Assembly (NCBI RefSeq): GCF_047495875.1
Contig: NC_092473.1
Coordinates: 14,909,733 to 14,973,732, forward strand
Length of the DNA stretch: 64,000 nt
Direction: 5' to 3'
DNA from: Pithys albifrons albifrons
Taxonomy: Eukaryota > Chordata > Aves > Passeriformes > Thamnophilidae
Position 1 is the stretch's first letter. Each line of letters opens with the position of its first letter. A program made the position numbers and the translations under genes. Below the pieces are notes generated by a model. That model was not told where the DNA came from. It was given only the letters and a program-made list of their open reading frames with translations, and searched no databases. Shown in pieces: positions 49,233 through 61,050 of the stretch.

Positions 49233-50095
49233 AGAGTTATCACCAAAAAAGCCTGTCCAAGCCTGAAAAGATTAAGTTGAACAAACCTAAAAACACCCTG
49301 AGGTAAATAAAAATAATTTGTAAGTTGTTATGCTTTAAAATCCCAATTTTTCTAAGCCGGGATCGATATTTTCCCGTGGCCTGTGGAGCACTTGGCATCT
49401 GCCAGTATCGCTGCTCAGATTGATTTCCCCATTTCCTCTGACAATTATTGCCTTGTCTCCAGCACTGAGACTTTTGTTTCCTCTCCAAGTTCAGGGAGTG
49501 CAGAGGAAAAGCTGCAGGGATCTGTCAGGGGAGAGCAGAGGACAAGGAGGTGGCCCAGAGGAGGCCACCAAGAGTTGTGTGAGGAGGAGCTGCCCCAGCA
49601 GTTCAGAGCCAGGCTGGGGGACAGCTGGCACTGCAGGGATCTCAGTATCCTTCAGGGATCACGTGGGAGGCAGGAGTGAGGGGTGACAGGAGGGATGTGG
49701 ACGGAGGCAGGACAAGGATGGATGGCCCTGAGCGCTGGCCAAGCTGCTGCTGGAAGCTCTTGGATTATTAGAGTGGAAGCTGCACAGCAACATGAGCCAA
49801 ACACCCAGAGCTACAGCCCTCAAGTGGAATGACCTTCTCTCGACACCAAGTGGAGCCTGGAAAACACTCCATGGGTATTTTTATGCCTTATGAAATGGTT
49901 TATTGCTCAGAGCAAACATTTCCCGCTTCTCTCGCTCCCTGATGAGCAAAGATCCAGGAGGAGGGTCAAGAAGAGACACTCCAAAGCCCTGATGGAGTTG
50001 ACCATTCCCCTGGAATCAGCCACTAGGAGACACTGTTGTTTTGTTCAAATTTAGGCCAACCCAGAGCAGGAACTTTTCCAGGAGTCTTTTTCTAG

Positions 50096-50792
50096 GGGTG
50101 AAACCAAATGGTTGATTTGCAGAACCCAAAAGGTTGATTTGCAGAAAACAAATTGTTGATTTGCAGAAAACAAATGGTTGATTTGTGGAACCCAAATGGT
50201 TGATTTGCAGAACCCAAATGGTTGATTTGCAGAAAACAAATGGTTGATTTGCAAAAAACAAATCATTGATTTGCAGAACCCAAAAGGTTGATTTGTGGAA
50301 CCCAAATTGCTGATTTGTAGAACCCAAATCATTGATTTGCAGAACCCAAATTGTTGATTTGCAGAAAACAAATGGTTGATTTGCAGAACCCAAATTGCTG
50401 ATTTGCAGAACCCAAATTGCTGATTTGTAGAACCCAAATGGTTGATTTGTGGAACCCAAATTGTTGATTTGCAGAAAACAAATGGTTGATTTGCAGAACC
50501 CAAAAGGTTGATTTGCAGAAAACAAATCGTTGATTTGCAGAACCCAAATTGCTGATTTGCAGAACCCAAATGGTTGATTTGCAGAACCCAAATGGTTGAT
50601 TTGCAGAACCCAAACTGTTGATTTGCAGAAAACAAATTGTTGATTTGCAGAAAACAAATCATTGATTTGCAGAAAACAAATGGTTGATTTGCAGAAAACA
50701 AATGGTTGATTTGTGGAACCCAAATTGTTGATTTGCAGAACCCAAACTGTTGATTTGCAGAACCCAAATGGTTGATTTGCAGAAAACAAAAC
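50096..50792. repeat. 22-bp minisatellite, about 31 copies
   Basis: The unit is 'aacccaaatggttgatttgc' + ag. Three versions of the start (cagaaccc, cagaaaac, tggaaccc) and several of the centre (atgg, attg, atca, aagg, actg) alternate without fixed order. CAAAT...ATTTG gives a 5-bp inverted repeat in each unit. The long frames on the minus strand are a by-product of the period. Confidence 0.96.
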
Positions 50793-52570
50793 CTTCCATG
50801 ACAAGGATTATTTTTGTCAAACTTCCTGGCTGGGAGGAAACCAAGTTACAACCAAACTTTAAAATTCCTGGAATGTCCATTTTGAGCTTCTCAGAAAAGG
50901 AAATTGCAGGTTTTTTGCTCGAGAAGTGGTTGGGTCATGAAATGCAACTTCCCTTCTAGCAAGGAATGGTTAACCAAGCTTGGCAGAAAAATGATGCACT
51001 TCCAAGGCAGAGGTTCTAAAGTGCTGCTTTTTTGCCAAACATTTTGTAAATCTTCACAACTCTGCCAGGGAAACTGCTTGTCCATGACTGGGCTCCAAAG
51101 TGCATCAGGGAAAAATTCCTTTTTCAAACTCTCAGCAAATTTGGGCATCTCCACATCTTTTGCTGCTGCAATTATTGATCTTTACATCAGTCCAGATTTT
51201 CATGCCAAGCCAAGCCAAGGCCAGGCCAAAAGGCAACCAAGGTGGCATTGCCAGGAGGATCCAAAATGCTCAGGAATGCCCACAGTGGGTGCAGAGTGGG
51301 GTGTGCCAGGTGGGCAGTGCCAGATGGGGAGGCTGGAATGGGAATTGCTGGAGACAGGCAGCAAAAACAAGCAGAGGGAGTGGTGTTTAAGCCACAGGTG
51401 CCACTGGCAGGTCCCAGCTAATGTCCAATAAAGGTTCAGATCTGAGTGTAAACTTTATAGATTTCAGATTCAAATTACCCTCCTTTGGCTGCAGGAGTGA
51501 GTTTCCCACTGCTCAGGGGGATCAATTTGGAAGATTTCAGAATCCTTGAACAGGAGTTTAAAGTGAGAGCAAGCCTTGAGTGCAGGCAAAACACCATCTC
51601 TGCTCACTCTCAAGGCCATATTTATGCTGCAGAATATTCCAGTGATTCAAAACTGTGCTTTTATTAGGGACAAACATCAAATGTTTCAGCAGTTCATTCC
51701 GAGTTCAGATAAACAGACCCAAAATCCTTTCCTAAATAGTTTAGGGCTGAAACCCTCACCAGACTAGTCTCTCTCTGAGAATCTGATACTCCTGGTTTTA
51801 CCAGGGCACAGCACAACCCCCAGAGCCTTCCTGGAATCCAGAAATTCAATAAAAGAGAAACCCATAACGGACAAATTATTGATGGCAAGCAGAGAATGAA
51901 CAACCCGAGTGGGACTTCGCAGCCTTAAATTCTCTTTGTGCAGCTGAATTGCTGCAGTTCTTCAAGGGAGATGATCTCCCCGTGCCTCTTTTTGCCTCCT
52001 GCCCATCTTCTCCCTCATCTCCTGTGGTTGCTGCATCCACAACCAGCTATTTTACAGAATTCAGGCTCAATGCCCAGCAGGACACTGGGCTGGGGCACCT
52101 TTTTGCCCTGGATTGAGTAGAAATGATCCTACCTGCCCCACTCTGGGGCAAAGGGGCTGTTGGGCACCACGTCCTTCCTGCTGGAGGAACAGGGAAGGAA
52201 TTTCCCAGAGTAAAAGGATGAGTTTTGCTCCAGAAATCCTCCCCAACCCAAGGCATGGAGAGCCAAGGCTGGCAGAGCCCTGAGGAGCAGCAAACAAACC
52301 CAGAACGTTCAGTCTCTTAAAAATCCTTTGAACTTGGGTTGTTTTCTCTCTAGTCCTGAGCCTGAAGCTGTCACTGGGATTCTGTGAACTTGTCTCTGTT
52401 GGTTTTTCTGCTTTCCACTTTTAAGCTGAGCCTGCAGAGACTCTGAGGGGGGCAGAGCAATGAAGTGCCAGCCCACACTTTGCTTCTGGACACTCCTGAT
52501 TGTCTCTCTTCACCTCACTTTGGAGCAATTAGGATTTTCTAATTACCTGCCATTCCACTGCAACACGTTC

Positions 52571-52709
52571 ACAGAATCCCAGACTGTTCTGAGTTGGGAG
52601 GGACCCCCAAGGATCAGCAAGTCCAACTCTTCAGTCAGTGGCCCACACAGGGGATTGAACCCATGACCTTGGCATTATTACAACCAAGTTTTAACCAACT
52701 GAGCCAATT
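52571..52709 (-). mobile_element. tRNA-Ile-derived SINE with CR1-like tail (TguSINE1 type)
   Basis: Second copy of the SINE at 19155: on the minus strand 'TTGGCTCAGTTGGTTAAAAC' (A box), 'TAATAATGCCAAGGTCATGG', 'GGTTCAATCCCC' (B box, nearly consensus), then 'GAGTTGGACTTGCTGATCCT' and the CR1-like tail. It is less decayed in the B box than the first copy. Confidence 0.83.
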
Positions 52710-52777
52710 CCACCTCTCTGCAGTCCCTGCCATCACCCCCATCTCCCAGAATTAAAGCCCAAAGGGAATGTGGGAGA

Positions 52778-52960
52778 AGCATGAGGGATTCAGGGACTTT
52801 ACAGACCATCCAGTGCCACCCCTGCCATGGGCAGGGACACCTTCTATGGGCAGGGACACCTCCCACCAGCCCAGGTGGCTCCAAGCCCTGTCCAACCTGG
52901 CCTTGGACACTTCCAGGGATGGGGCAGCCACAGCTTCTCTGGGCAACCTGTGCCAGATAA
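52778..52960 (-). mobile_element. CR1 LINE 3' end fragment
   Basis: Reverse orientation with 'ccatgggcagggacaccttc' partly duplicated ('tatgggcagggacacctccc'), then 'ggctccaagccctgtccaac', 'ctggccttggacacttccag' and 'gccacagcttctctgggcaa'. Confidence 0.83.
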
Positions 52961-54394
52961 GCTCAGGGGACAATTTGAACCTTCCCTGCCCCAGAAATGG
53001 AGGAAGGAAAGAAGTTCTGACACCTCCCAGCAGGGACTCAACCCAGCAGCAATTCATGCAGTTGCTCTACACAAAGTTGCTCTACACTCTGCTTGGTTTT
53101 AGTTCCACCCCTTTCACTCCAAGGCCTCAGAAGCAGTTTGAGGAGAGGTCCCCTCTGAGGGAGTTTCAGGAGCCAGAGGGTCCCAGTGGAAGCAGAGCTG
53201 TCAGGGAAGGTGAGTGACACCCCAGCAAATGGAAAGGCTGCATTTTGACCTTTATTTTTCTCTCCTTCTCTTGCTTGTCAAAGTCCAACCTGAGTAATTC
53301 TGATATTTCTAAGCCAAGTGACCAACCAAACCAAGCAACCAGAAACCCCCAAGCAACTGAAGACTTGACTTCCTCCTCCTCTGCATTCCCTGCCCTTAAA
53401 AGAGGTGAATGATGCAAGTGGGCTTTTCAACTTCTGCTTTTGAAAACATTTCCTATGGAAACCATTTTGATGTAGTTTATTTACTACAAGATTGGGCTCT
53501 TACTGCCTTAAAATCAACTTCAAACAGGTTTAGTCCATCTAAGCTGCACTTCCAACCACAGGAATTGCCTTCCTTGCATGTGCTTTAACTTCTGTTCCTA
53601 CAAGGAAGGGTTTGGATGGTGCACAAGAGCACAGTTCAAAGTCCTTTATGTTCTCTGGCCTTGGGAAGGGATGAGGATTTGAACCAGGATGCCCCAGCTC
53701 CAAGACTGCCCTGGGGACAGAGACCTTTGCTGTTCTGAGGTGCCACTGCCCCAACTGAACAGCCAGACCCCCCAACTTCCCAGCCCCCAAGCCCCACTCA
53801 GGAAGGGCTTCCCTGTCATTAATGTCTCTGCTAAAACTGTGACATGGATGAGTTTGTGCTTCCTGAGGAAAAAAGGGCTTTGCTGAGAGATTTCCCAAGG
53901 GGCTCTACTTCAAAGCAGGCTGGAAACACAAGGCAGGAGAGATCTGCTCCTCGTGCCTCCTGATGGATGTTCCCTCTCTGCCTTTGGAATTAAAAATGAG
54001 GATTTACCCTCTCAGCCACCTCTCCTCTCAGGTTTTATGCCTTCCTCTAAATGGGATCCTTCATGTGGAGCGATAACACTTTAATTGAAGATAACTGATG
54101 GTAATTTTTCCTCCTTGCAATTGACCTACTTGATCTCCTAATGCTCTCTGGAATTGCTTTTGCCTCTCAGCTCTGTGGCATCAAAGTCACAGCCAGTAAT
54201 TCCGTACCCAACTGCAGAATCCAAAAGCCAACCAGCTCTTTGTGGAGCTGCAAAGAGGACAGGGATGGAGGGAGGGAGGAGGAACCTGCCCCAAAAACCA
54301 GAGCCTGCAGGGTTAAAGTTATCCAGCAAAGCCCTTACTCCAGAGGCACACACTCCCTGGGATTTTGGGGCAAGTTCAAATTCATTTGGTATTG

Positions 54395-54565
54395 ATTAGA
54401 TATTGGGAAGGAATCGTGCCCTGGGAGGGTGGGCAGGCCCAGAGAAGCTGTGGTTGTCCCAGCCCTGGGAGCGTCCAAGGCCAGGTTGGATGAGGCTTGG
54501 AGCAACCTGGGCTGGTGGGAGGTGTCCCTGCCCATGGCAGGGGGTGGGAATGGATGGGTTTTCAT
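54395..54565 (+). mobile_element. CR1 LINE 3' end fragment, interrupted by a second CR1
   Basis: A plus-oriented fragment with 'tattgggaaggaatcgtgcc', 'cccagagaagctgtggttgt', 'gtccaaggccaggttggatg' and 'gtgtccctgcccatggcagg'. It stops at 'gaatggatgggttttc', where the oppositely oriented CR1 at 54564 begins. Confidence 0.82.
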
Positions 54566-55255
54566 AGAATCACAGAATGGATTGGGTTGGAAAAGACCTC
54601 CCAGATCATCGAGTCCAACCCTTGGTCCAACTCCAGTCCCTTTACCAGATCATGGCACTCAGTGCCACGGCCAAGCTCAGCTGAAAAACTTCCAGGGATG
54701 GGGAATCCACCCCCTCTCTGGGCACTCCAATGCCTGAGCACTCTCTCTGCAAAGAATTTCTTTCTGCTCTCCAACTTCAATTTCCCCTGGCAGAGCTTGA
54801 GCCCATCGTGCCCCCTTGTCCTATTGCTGAGTGCCTGGGAGAAGAGACCAAGCCCCACCTGGCCAGAACTTCCCTTCAGGCAGTTCCAGACAGTGCTGAG
54901 GTCACCTCTGAGCCTCCTCTTCTCCAGGCTGAACACCCCCAGCTCCCTCAGCCTCTCCCCACAGCACTTGTGCTCCAGTCCCTTCTCCAGCCTCGTTGCT
55001 CTTCTCTTCTCAGTTGGGTTGGAAGAGACTTCTGAGATCATCAACCCTTGATCCAACCCCACTGTGATCACCAGCCCAGGGCACAGAGTGGGGCACAGAG
55101 TGCCCTGGGCTGGTGATCACAGTAGGGTTGGATCAAGACATGGTGGATTCTCTGTCCCTGGAGGTGTTTCAGAGGACACTCAGTGCCACATCCAGTCCCT
55201 TCTCCAGCCTCGTTGCTCTTCTCTGGTCCCGCTCCAGCCCCTCAATCTCTTTCCT
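54564..55255 (-). mobile_element. Composite CR1 with internal inverted repeat
   Basis: Reverse-oriented copy of the same composite seen at 23840: 'atagaatcacagaatggatt', 'gggcactccaatgcctgagc', 'ctctgcaaagaatttctttc', 'cacagcacttgtgctccagt', then the palindrome at 55047-55137 and a second 'cttctccagcctcgttgctc' block. A short plus-oriented CR1 tail follows (55260-55305). Confidence 0.85.
55047..55137. repeat. Inverted repeat, 38-bp arms
   Basis: The arms 55047-55084 and 55100-55137 are complementary with one mismatch, and share their sequence with the inverted repeat at 24002-24092, including the gcaccaga-type loop. Confidence 0.93.
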
Positions 55256-56159
55256 GAACTGAGGGGAGTTTAAGGTCCTTCCCAATCCAAACCATTCCAT
55301 GACTCTGTCTCTTGGCTGGGAGTGTTTTCTGCAGAAGAAACTCTGGATGCCACATTTTCATCCCTTGCAACAAGACCTACAGCTCAGAGGGAGTTTGTTC
55401 TGTGGGATAATCGACTCTGCTGGAGCTTCCTTAGGAAGCTTCCCAGGCAGAAGGTCCCACATGGCACAACATATTTGCAGGATTACTTTCCCATTTCTCA
55501 GTTTCATTCAGCAAAATGCAATTTCATTTCAAGTGACAGGAATGCCAAGCAGGATTAGATCAATTGTTGCCTTCCCTTCCCCACCCTCCAGAGGAAAGGA
55601 CCTGGGCAATCTGAACTCTCAGCAGCAGCCACTGCTCCTGAAAAGTAGGCCAATCAGTTGGATTATATCTTGATGGAGGATCACTTGGTGTGACAGATGG
55701 CTCAAAAAATAAGCCTTAAAATGAAAGAAAGCCCTCAACCTTATAAAATAACCTCCCAAACCAGGCCAGAACTGCTCAGGTTCAGTTATTAAAGGAGAAG
55801 TCTCAGGAGGAAGGAGCAGCTCTCCAAAGAACCAGGGAGGGATGTGCCCAGCACTGCCCCAGAGTGCTGGAACAGCTCACCTGGGGTTGATCCTCAGGGG
55901 TGGACTCTGCCCACTGGTCATTCCTGTGAGCCCCAATGCACTGAGCAGGGCCATGGGAAAGAGGAGAAAGGGGAATGTGCCTGGACTGAGCCCAGGGAAT
56001 GGCTCAGCAGTGCCGGGAGCAGGGAACAATCCCCCCTTCACCCTCAGCAGGAATTGCCCAGCTCGTGCCCCAGAGCACACCAGGAGGTGCCTCTGGAACC
56101 TTCCCTGCTCTGCACTGGGGTGGCCCCACCTTGAATGTTGGGACAGTTTGGGGAACAAC

Positions 56160-56702
56160 ATAAGGAAGATCTGAAGTCACTGGAGAGTGTCAAAAGGAGG
56201 GACAGGAGGATGGGGAAGGGACCAGAGGGGCAGCGTGTGAGGGCACTGAGGGCACTTGGGGTGTTCAGCTGGAGAAGAGGAGACTGAGGGGAGACCTCAG
56301 TGCAGGGACAACTTCCTGGGGAGGGGCAGAGGAGGGGCAGGCACTGAGCTCTGCCCTGTGGGAACAGGGACAGCACCCAGGGAATGGCTGGAGCTGTGCC
56401 AGGGCAGGGACAGCACCCAGGGAATGGCTGGAGCTGTGCCAGGGCAGGGACAGATCCCAGGGAAGGACTGGAGCTGTGCCAGGGCAGGGACAGCACCCAG
56501 GGAATGGCTGGAGCTGTGCCAGGGCAGGGTCAGGTTGGATCTCAGGACAAGGTTCTTCCCCCAGAGGGTGGTGGGCACTGCCCAGGCTCCCCAGGGCAGA
56601 GGGCACAGCCCCAAGGCTGCCAGAGCTCCAGGAGGGTTTGGATGCTGCTCTGGGGCACAGGGTGGGACTCCTGGGGATGGCTGAGGGTTGGACTGGATGG
56701 TC
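56160..56702 (+). mobile_element. CR1-like element with internal 40-bp VNTR (4 copies)
   Basis: The plus orientation begins with 'agggcacttggggtgttcag', 'ctggagaagaggagactgag' and 'gagacctcagtgcagggaca'. Next come four units of 'cagggacagcacccagggaa' + 'tggctggagctgtgccaggg' (56365-56530), then 'ggtggtgggcactgcccagg', 'ctccaggagggtttggatgc' and the end 'gagggttggactggatggtc'. Confidence 0.85.
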
Positions 56703-56930
56703 ATAGAATCACAGAATCATAGAATCAGTTGGGTTGGAAGAGACCTCTGAGATCATCAAGTCTAACCCTTGATCCAACCCCACTGTGATCACCAGATCAT
56801 GGCACTCAGTGCCACGTCCAGTCTCATCTCAAAAGCCTCCAGGGATGGAGAATCCACCACCTCCCTGGGCAGCCCATTCCAACGGTCCTTGTGGATCCTT
56901 CCAGCTCAGCACATTCTGTGATTCCAGAAA
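56703..56930 (-). mobile_element. CR1 LINE 3' end, inserted tail to tail
   Basis: Reverse orientation: 'atagaatcacagaatcatag', 'gttgggttggaagagacctc', 'ccaaccccactgtgatcacc' and 'gcagcccattccaacggtcc'. It starts exactly where the plus-oriented element at 56160 ends. Confidence 0.83.
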
Positions 56931-57404
56931 TGGGCCTGTTATGGTCCCCCCTTCCCCCTGCTCTTTGGCAGCTGTAAAACACCAGCAGGTTCCTCTCCAC
57001 TGCCCTCCCACCCTGCACAGCTTTGGTTCCTTCAAAGCCTCTGGCAGGACTCCAGGGCAATGCTCCAGCCTGACTCATTCCCATCCCTACGCTGAGATCC
57101 TCCAAAGCCCTGGTGGCTCCCTGAGCCGTGACATCTCCGAGCAAGGCTCTGCTCCCTTCCTCCAACAGGCCTGGCTGAGCCCTCACCGGGAAAAAATTCC
57201 ACTTGCACCGGGCATGACACGCACACAGTTCCTGCCCACTGCAGAGCTGCTGCTTCCTGCCCATTAGCTGTGCTGAAGTTAATTAGAAATGGCCAAAAAT
57301 CATCACCTCGTGCCCCAGACCTGCTTTGTTTGGCTGGTGAAGCTCAGAGCAGCCATTGAAAAAGATAATGTGGCATTTGTGCTGAGTTATTCTGCTTTTT
57401 AGAC

Positions 57405-59178
57405 ATGTATTAATAAATGCATTTTATATTATAGCTTTCAATAGATGCATTTTTTTATTATAGGTGTCAGTAAATCAATTTTTATATTATAGGTTTCAAT
57501 AAATGCATTTTTATTTTATATGTATCAATAAATGCATTTTTTATTATAGGTATCAATAGATGCATTTTTATATGATAGGTTTCAATAAATGCATTTTTTT
57601 ATTATAGGTGTCAATAAATGCATTTTATAAATGCATTTTTATATTTTAGGTATTAATAAAGGCACTTTTATATTACAGGTATCAATCAATGCATTTTTAT
57701 TTTACACGTATTAATAAATGCACTTTATATTACATGTATCAATAAATGCAATTTTATATTATAGGTATCTATAGATGTACTTCTATATTATAGGTATCAA
57801 TAAATGCATTTTATATGTACCAATAGATGCATTTTTATATTGTAGGTATCAATAAATGCACTTTTATATAATAGGTTTCAATAAATGCATTTTTATATTA
57901 CATGTATTAATAAATGCATTTTAATATTATAGGTATTAATAAATGCACTTTATATTATAGGCATCAATAAATGCATTTTTTATTATAGGCATCAATCAAT
58001 GCATTTTTATTTTACATGTATTAATAAATGCACTTTATATTATATGTATCAATAAATGCATTTTTATCTTATAGGTATCAATAAATGCACTTTTTTTTAT
58101 AGGTATCAATAAATACATTTTTATATTATAGGTATCAATAAATACATTTTTTTATTACAGGTATCAATAAATGCATTTTTATTATAGGTATCAATAAATA
58201 CATTTTTATATTATAGGTTTCAATAAATGCCTTTTTATATTATAGGTTTCAATAGATGCATTTTTATATTATAGGTTTCAATAAATGCATTTTATATTGT
58301 AGGTTTCAATAAATCCCCTTTTTATTATAGGTATCAATAAATGCATTTTTTATTATAGGTTTCAATAGATGCATTTTTTATTATAGGTATCAGTAAATGC
58401 ACTTTTTTATTATAGGTATCAATAAATCAATTTTTATATTATAGGTACCAATAAATGAATTTTATAGTATAGGCATCAATAAATGCATATTTAAATTACA
58501 AGTTTCAATAAAATGCATTTTTTATTATAGGTATCAATAAAGGCATATTTTATTATAGGTATCAATAAATGCATTTTATATTATAGGTATCAATAAATGC
58601 ATTTTATATTATAGGTATCAATAAATGCATTTTTATTACAGGTATCAATAAATGCATTGTTATTTTACATGTATTAATAAATGCATTTTAATATTATAGG
58701 TATCAATAAATGCACTTTTTTATTATAGGTATCAATAAATGCATTTTTATACTATAGTTATTAATAAATGCATTTTATAGATATTAATAAATGCATTTCT
58801 ATATTATATGTATCAATAGATACATTTTCTATTATGGGTATCAATGAATGCATTTTATATGTATCAATAAATACATTTGATATTATAGATACCAATAAAT
58901 GCATTTATATTGTAGGTATTAATAAATGCACTTTATATTATAGGTATCAATAAATGCATTTTATAAATGCATTTTTATAGGTATCACTAAATGCATTTTA
59001 TATTATAGGTATCAATAAATGCCTTTTTATATTATAGGTATCAATAAATACATTTGATATTATAGGTATCAATAAATGCATTTATATTATAGGTATTAAT
59101 AAATGCACTTTATATTATAGGTATCAATAAATGCATTTTTATACACAGGTATTAATAGATCCACTTTTATATTTAGGC
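57405..59178. repeat. AT-rich ~29-bp minisatellite, about 60 copies
   Basis: The unit is 'tataggtatcaataaatgca' + 'tttttatat', varying in length from about 20 to 30 bp by changes in the T and AT runs. It is over 80% A+T. Each unit carries AATAAA on the plus strand and the palindrome ATGCAT. Degeneracy is higher than in the other arrays. Confidence 0.95.
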
Positions 59179-59504
59179 TGCAAATATCTTCTATTCCACG
59201 TTATTACCTGGAATGCAGAGCTGGACTCCACCTTTTCCCTTTAAGGTGTAACCTGAGTCCCAAGTTCTGGAATATTTAACAATAACTCTTTGATGACACT
59301 TCAGCAACAATTCCAGGATCTTTCTCCACATCCAACCCCTCCCCTCTCTCTGACTACAGAGATCAAAGGCCTTTGGCTTGTCATTGGCAGCAAACCCAAC
59401 ACAAGTTGTTTACTTCATCCCAGCTAATGGCACTGGGATATTTAATCAAGGAATGGCCCCAATCTCTCTGTTACTGCCAAGATGATTCAGAAGGGGCCAC
59501 TTAG

Positions 59505-60022
59505 AATCACAGATCACAGAATGGATTGGGTTGGAAAAGACCTCTGAGATCATCAAGTCCAACCCTTGGGCCAACTCCAGTCCCTTTACCAGATCATGGC
59601 ACTCGGTGCCACGGCCAAGCTCAGCTGGAAAACCTCCAGGGATGGGGAATCCACCCCCTCTCTGGGCAGCCCATTCCAATGCCTGAGCACTCTCTCTGCA
59701 AAGAATTTTTTCCTGCTCTCCAACTTCAATTTCCCCTGGCAGAGCTTGAGCCCATCGTGCCCCCTTGTCCTATTGCTGAGTGCCTGGGAGAAGAGACCAA
59801 CCCCCAGCTGGCCAGAACTTCCCTTCAGGCAGTTCCAGACAGTGCTGAGGTCACCTCTGAGCCTCCTCTTCTCCAGGCTGAACACCCCCAGCTCCCTCAG
59901 CCTCTCCCCACAGCACTTGTGCTCCAGTCCCTTCTCCAGCCTCGTTGCTCTTCTCTTCTCAGTTGGGCTGGAAGAGACCTCCGAGATCATCACCCTTGAT
60001 CCAACCCCACTGTGATCACCAG
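59505..60022 (-). mobile_element. CR1 LINE 3' region
   Basis: Reverse orientation, same subfamily as 54564 and 24134: 'atggattgggttggaaaaga', 'gcagcccattccaatgcctg', 'ctctgcaaagaattttttcc', 'cagctggccagaacttccct', 'cctcctcttctccaggctga' and 'cacagcacttgtgctccagt'. It ends at 'ccaaccccactgtgatcacc', the point where the other two copies turn into their hairpin. Confidence 0.88.
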
Positions 60023-60799
60023 CCTGTCCTGGACTTCAGGATGGTTTTATCATTATAGGCACAAAATGATGCAGGAAAAAAAAAGTTCTGCTTTTATACA
60101 ATATAAAATCACTGCTAAAATAATGAAATTCAATTATCTTAGCCCTAATTAAAGTTCTTGGAACTCACTGTGGTGCCAGGCTGGGGAACACCCGAGGGCA
60201 GAGGCTGCTGGAGGGCATGGGTTGGTTTGGGGGGCTGTTAGTTCAGCCTTGCTGAGCTGGGCGAAGGGGCCTGTTAGCAAACACTAATTACCCAGTGCTA
60301 ATTATGGCAGCAATAACAACACCTCTGCAATCAGCAGTGCTGATGCTGTGAGTGCTGGAGAGATGGAATTTTGTGCTGCTGAGATTGAGGGGAGTGGAGA
60401 GGCTGAAGAGGGAAAGGAGGAGAACATTCCACCCCAATCCCACCAGTGTGCAGGACCCACGTCAGGGGGGACCCTCCAGGCTCTGGCTCTGCACCTCCTG
60501 CTCCCCAGGATGGTGCCCAAGTGCTGCCCCTCACTCTGGAAGCCCCATCCCACATCCATGGGGGACACAAGCCTTTCCCTGGACCCTCCATCCCCAGATC
60601 TCCTGCCACAAAAGGGATGTTCTGCCACTGAATCCTTATCCTGCCTCCTGACAAGAGCTGAATCATTAAAGGATGATCTGCAAAGCAGCTCCAGCAGCTC
60701 CTGCTCTTCCCATGAATCTTCTGCTGCAGCCACTGTGTCCACAGCCATGGGACAGGACCCTGGGCATCAAAGGGACTGACAGGGATGGAAAGGATGGCT

Positions 60800-61050
60800 T
60801 TGAACTGACAGAGAGGGGGTTTAGATGAGATGTTAGGGAGGAAATCTCCCCAGGGAGAATGGGCAGGCCCTGGCACAGGTGCCCAGAGAAGCTGTGGCTG
60901 CCCCATCGCTGGGAGTGTCCAAGGCCAGGTTGGACAGGGCATGGAGCACCCTGGGCTGGTGGGAGGTGTCCCTGCCCATGGCAGGGGGTGGAGTGAGATG
61001 ACTTGTAAGGTCCCTTCCAACCCAACCCATTCTGGGATTCTGTGATTATT
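60800..61050 (+). mobile_element. CR1 LINE 3' end
   Basis: Plus orientation: 'gcccagagaagctgtggctg', 'gtccaaggccaggttggaca', 'gtgtccctgcccatggcagg' and the tail 'ttccaacccaacccattctg' with 'gggattctgtgatta'. Confidence 0.86.

Noticed and set aside
50096..50792. CRISPR-like array (regular 22-bp repeats)
   Set aside because: There are no unique spacers, only contiguous tandem units, and the host is a vertebrate.
50016..50804. 262-residue frame with STIWVLQINHL repeats
   Set aside because: Three 22-bp units equal 22 codons, so all frames repeat and stay open; there is no conserved domain or splice context.
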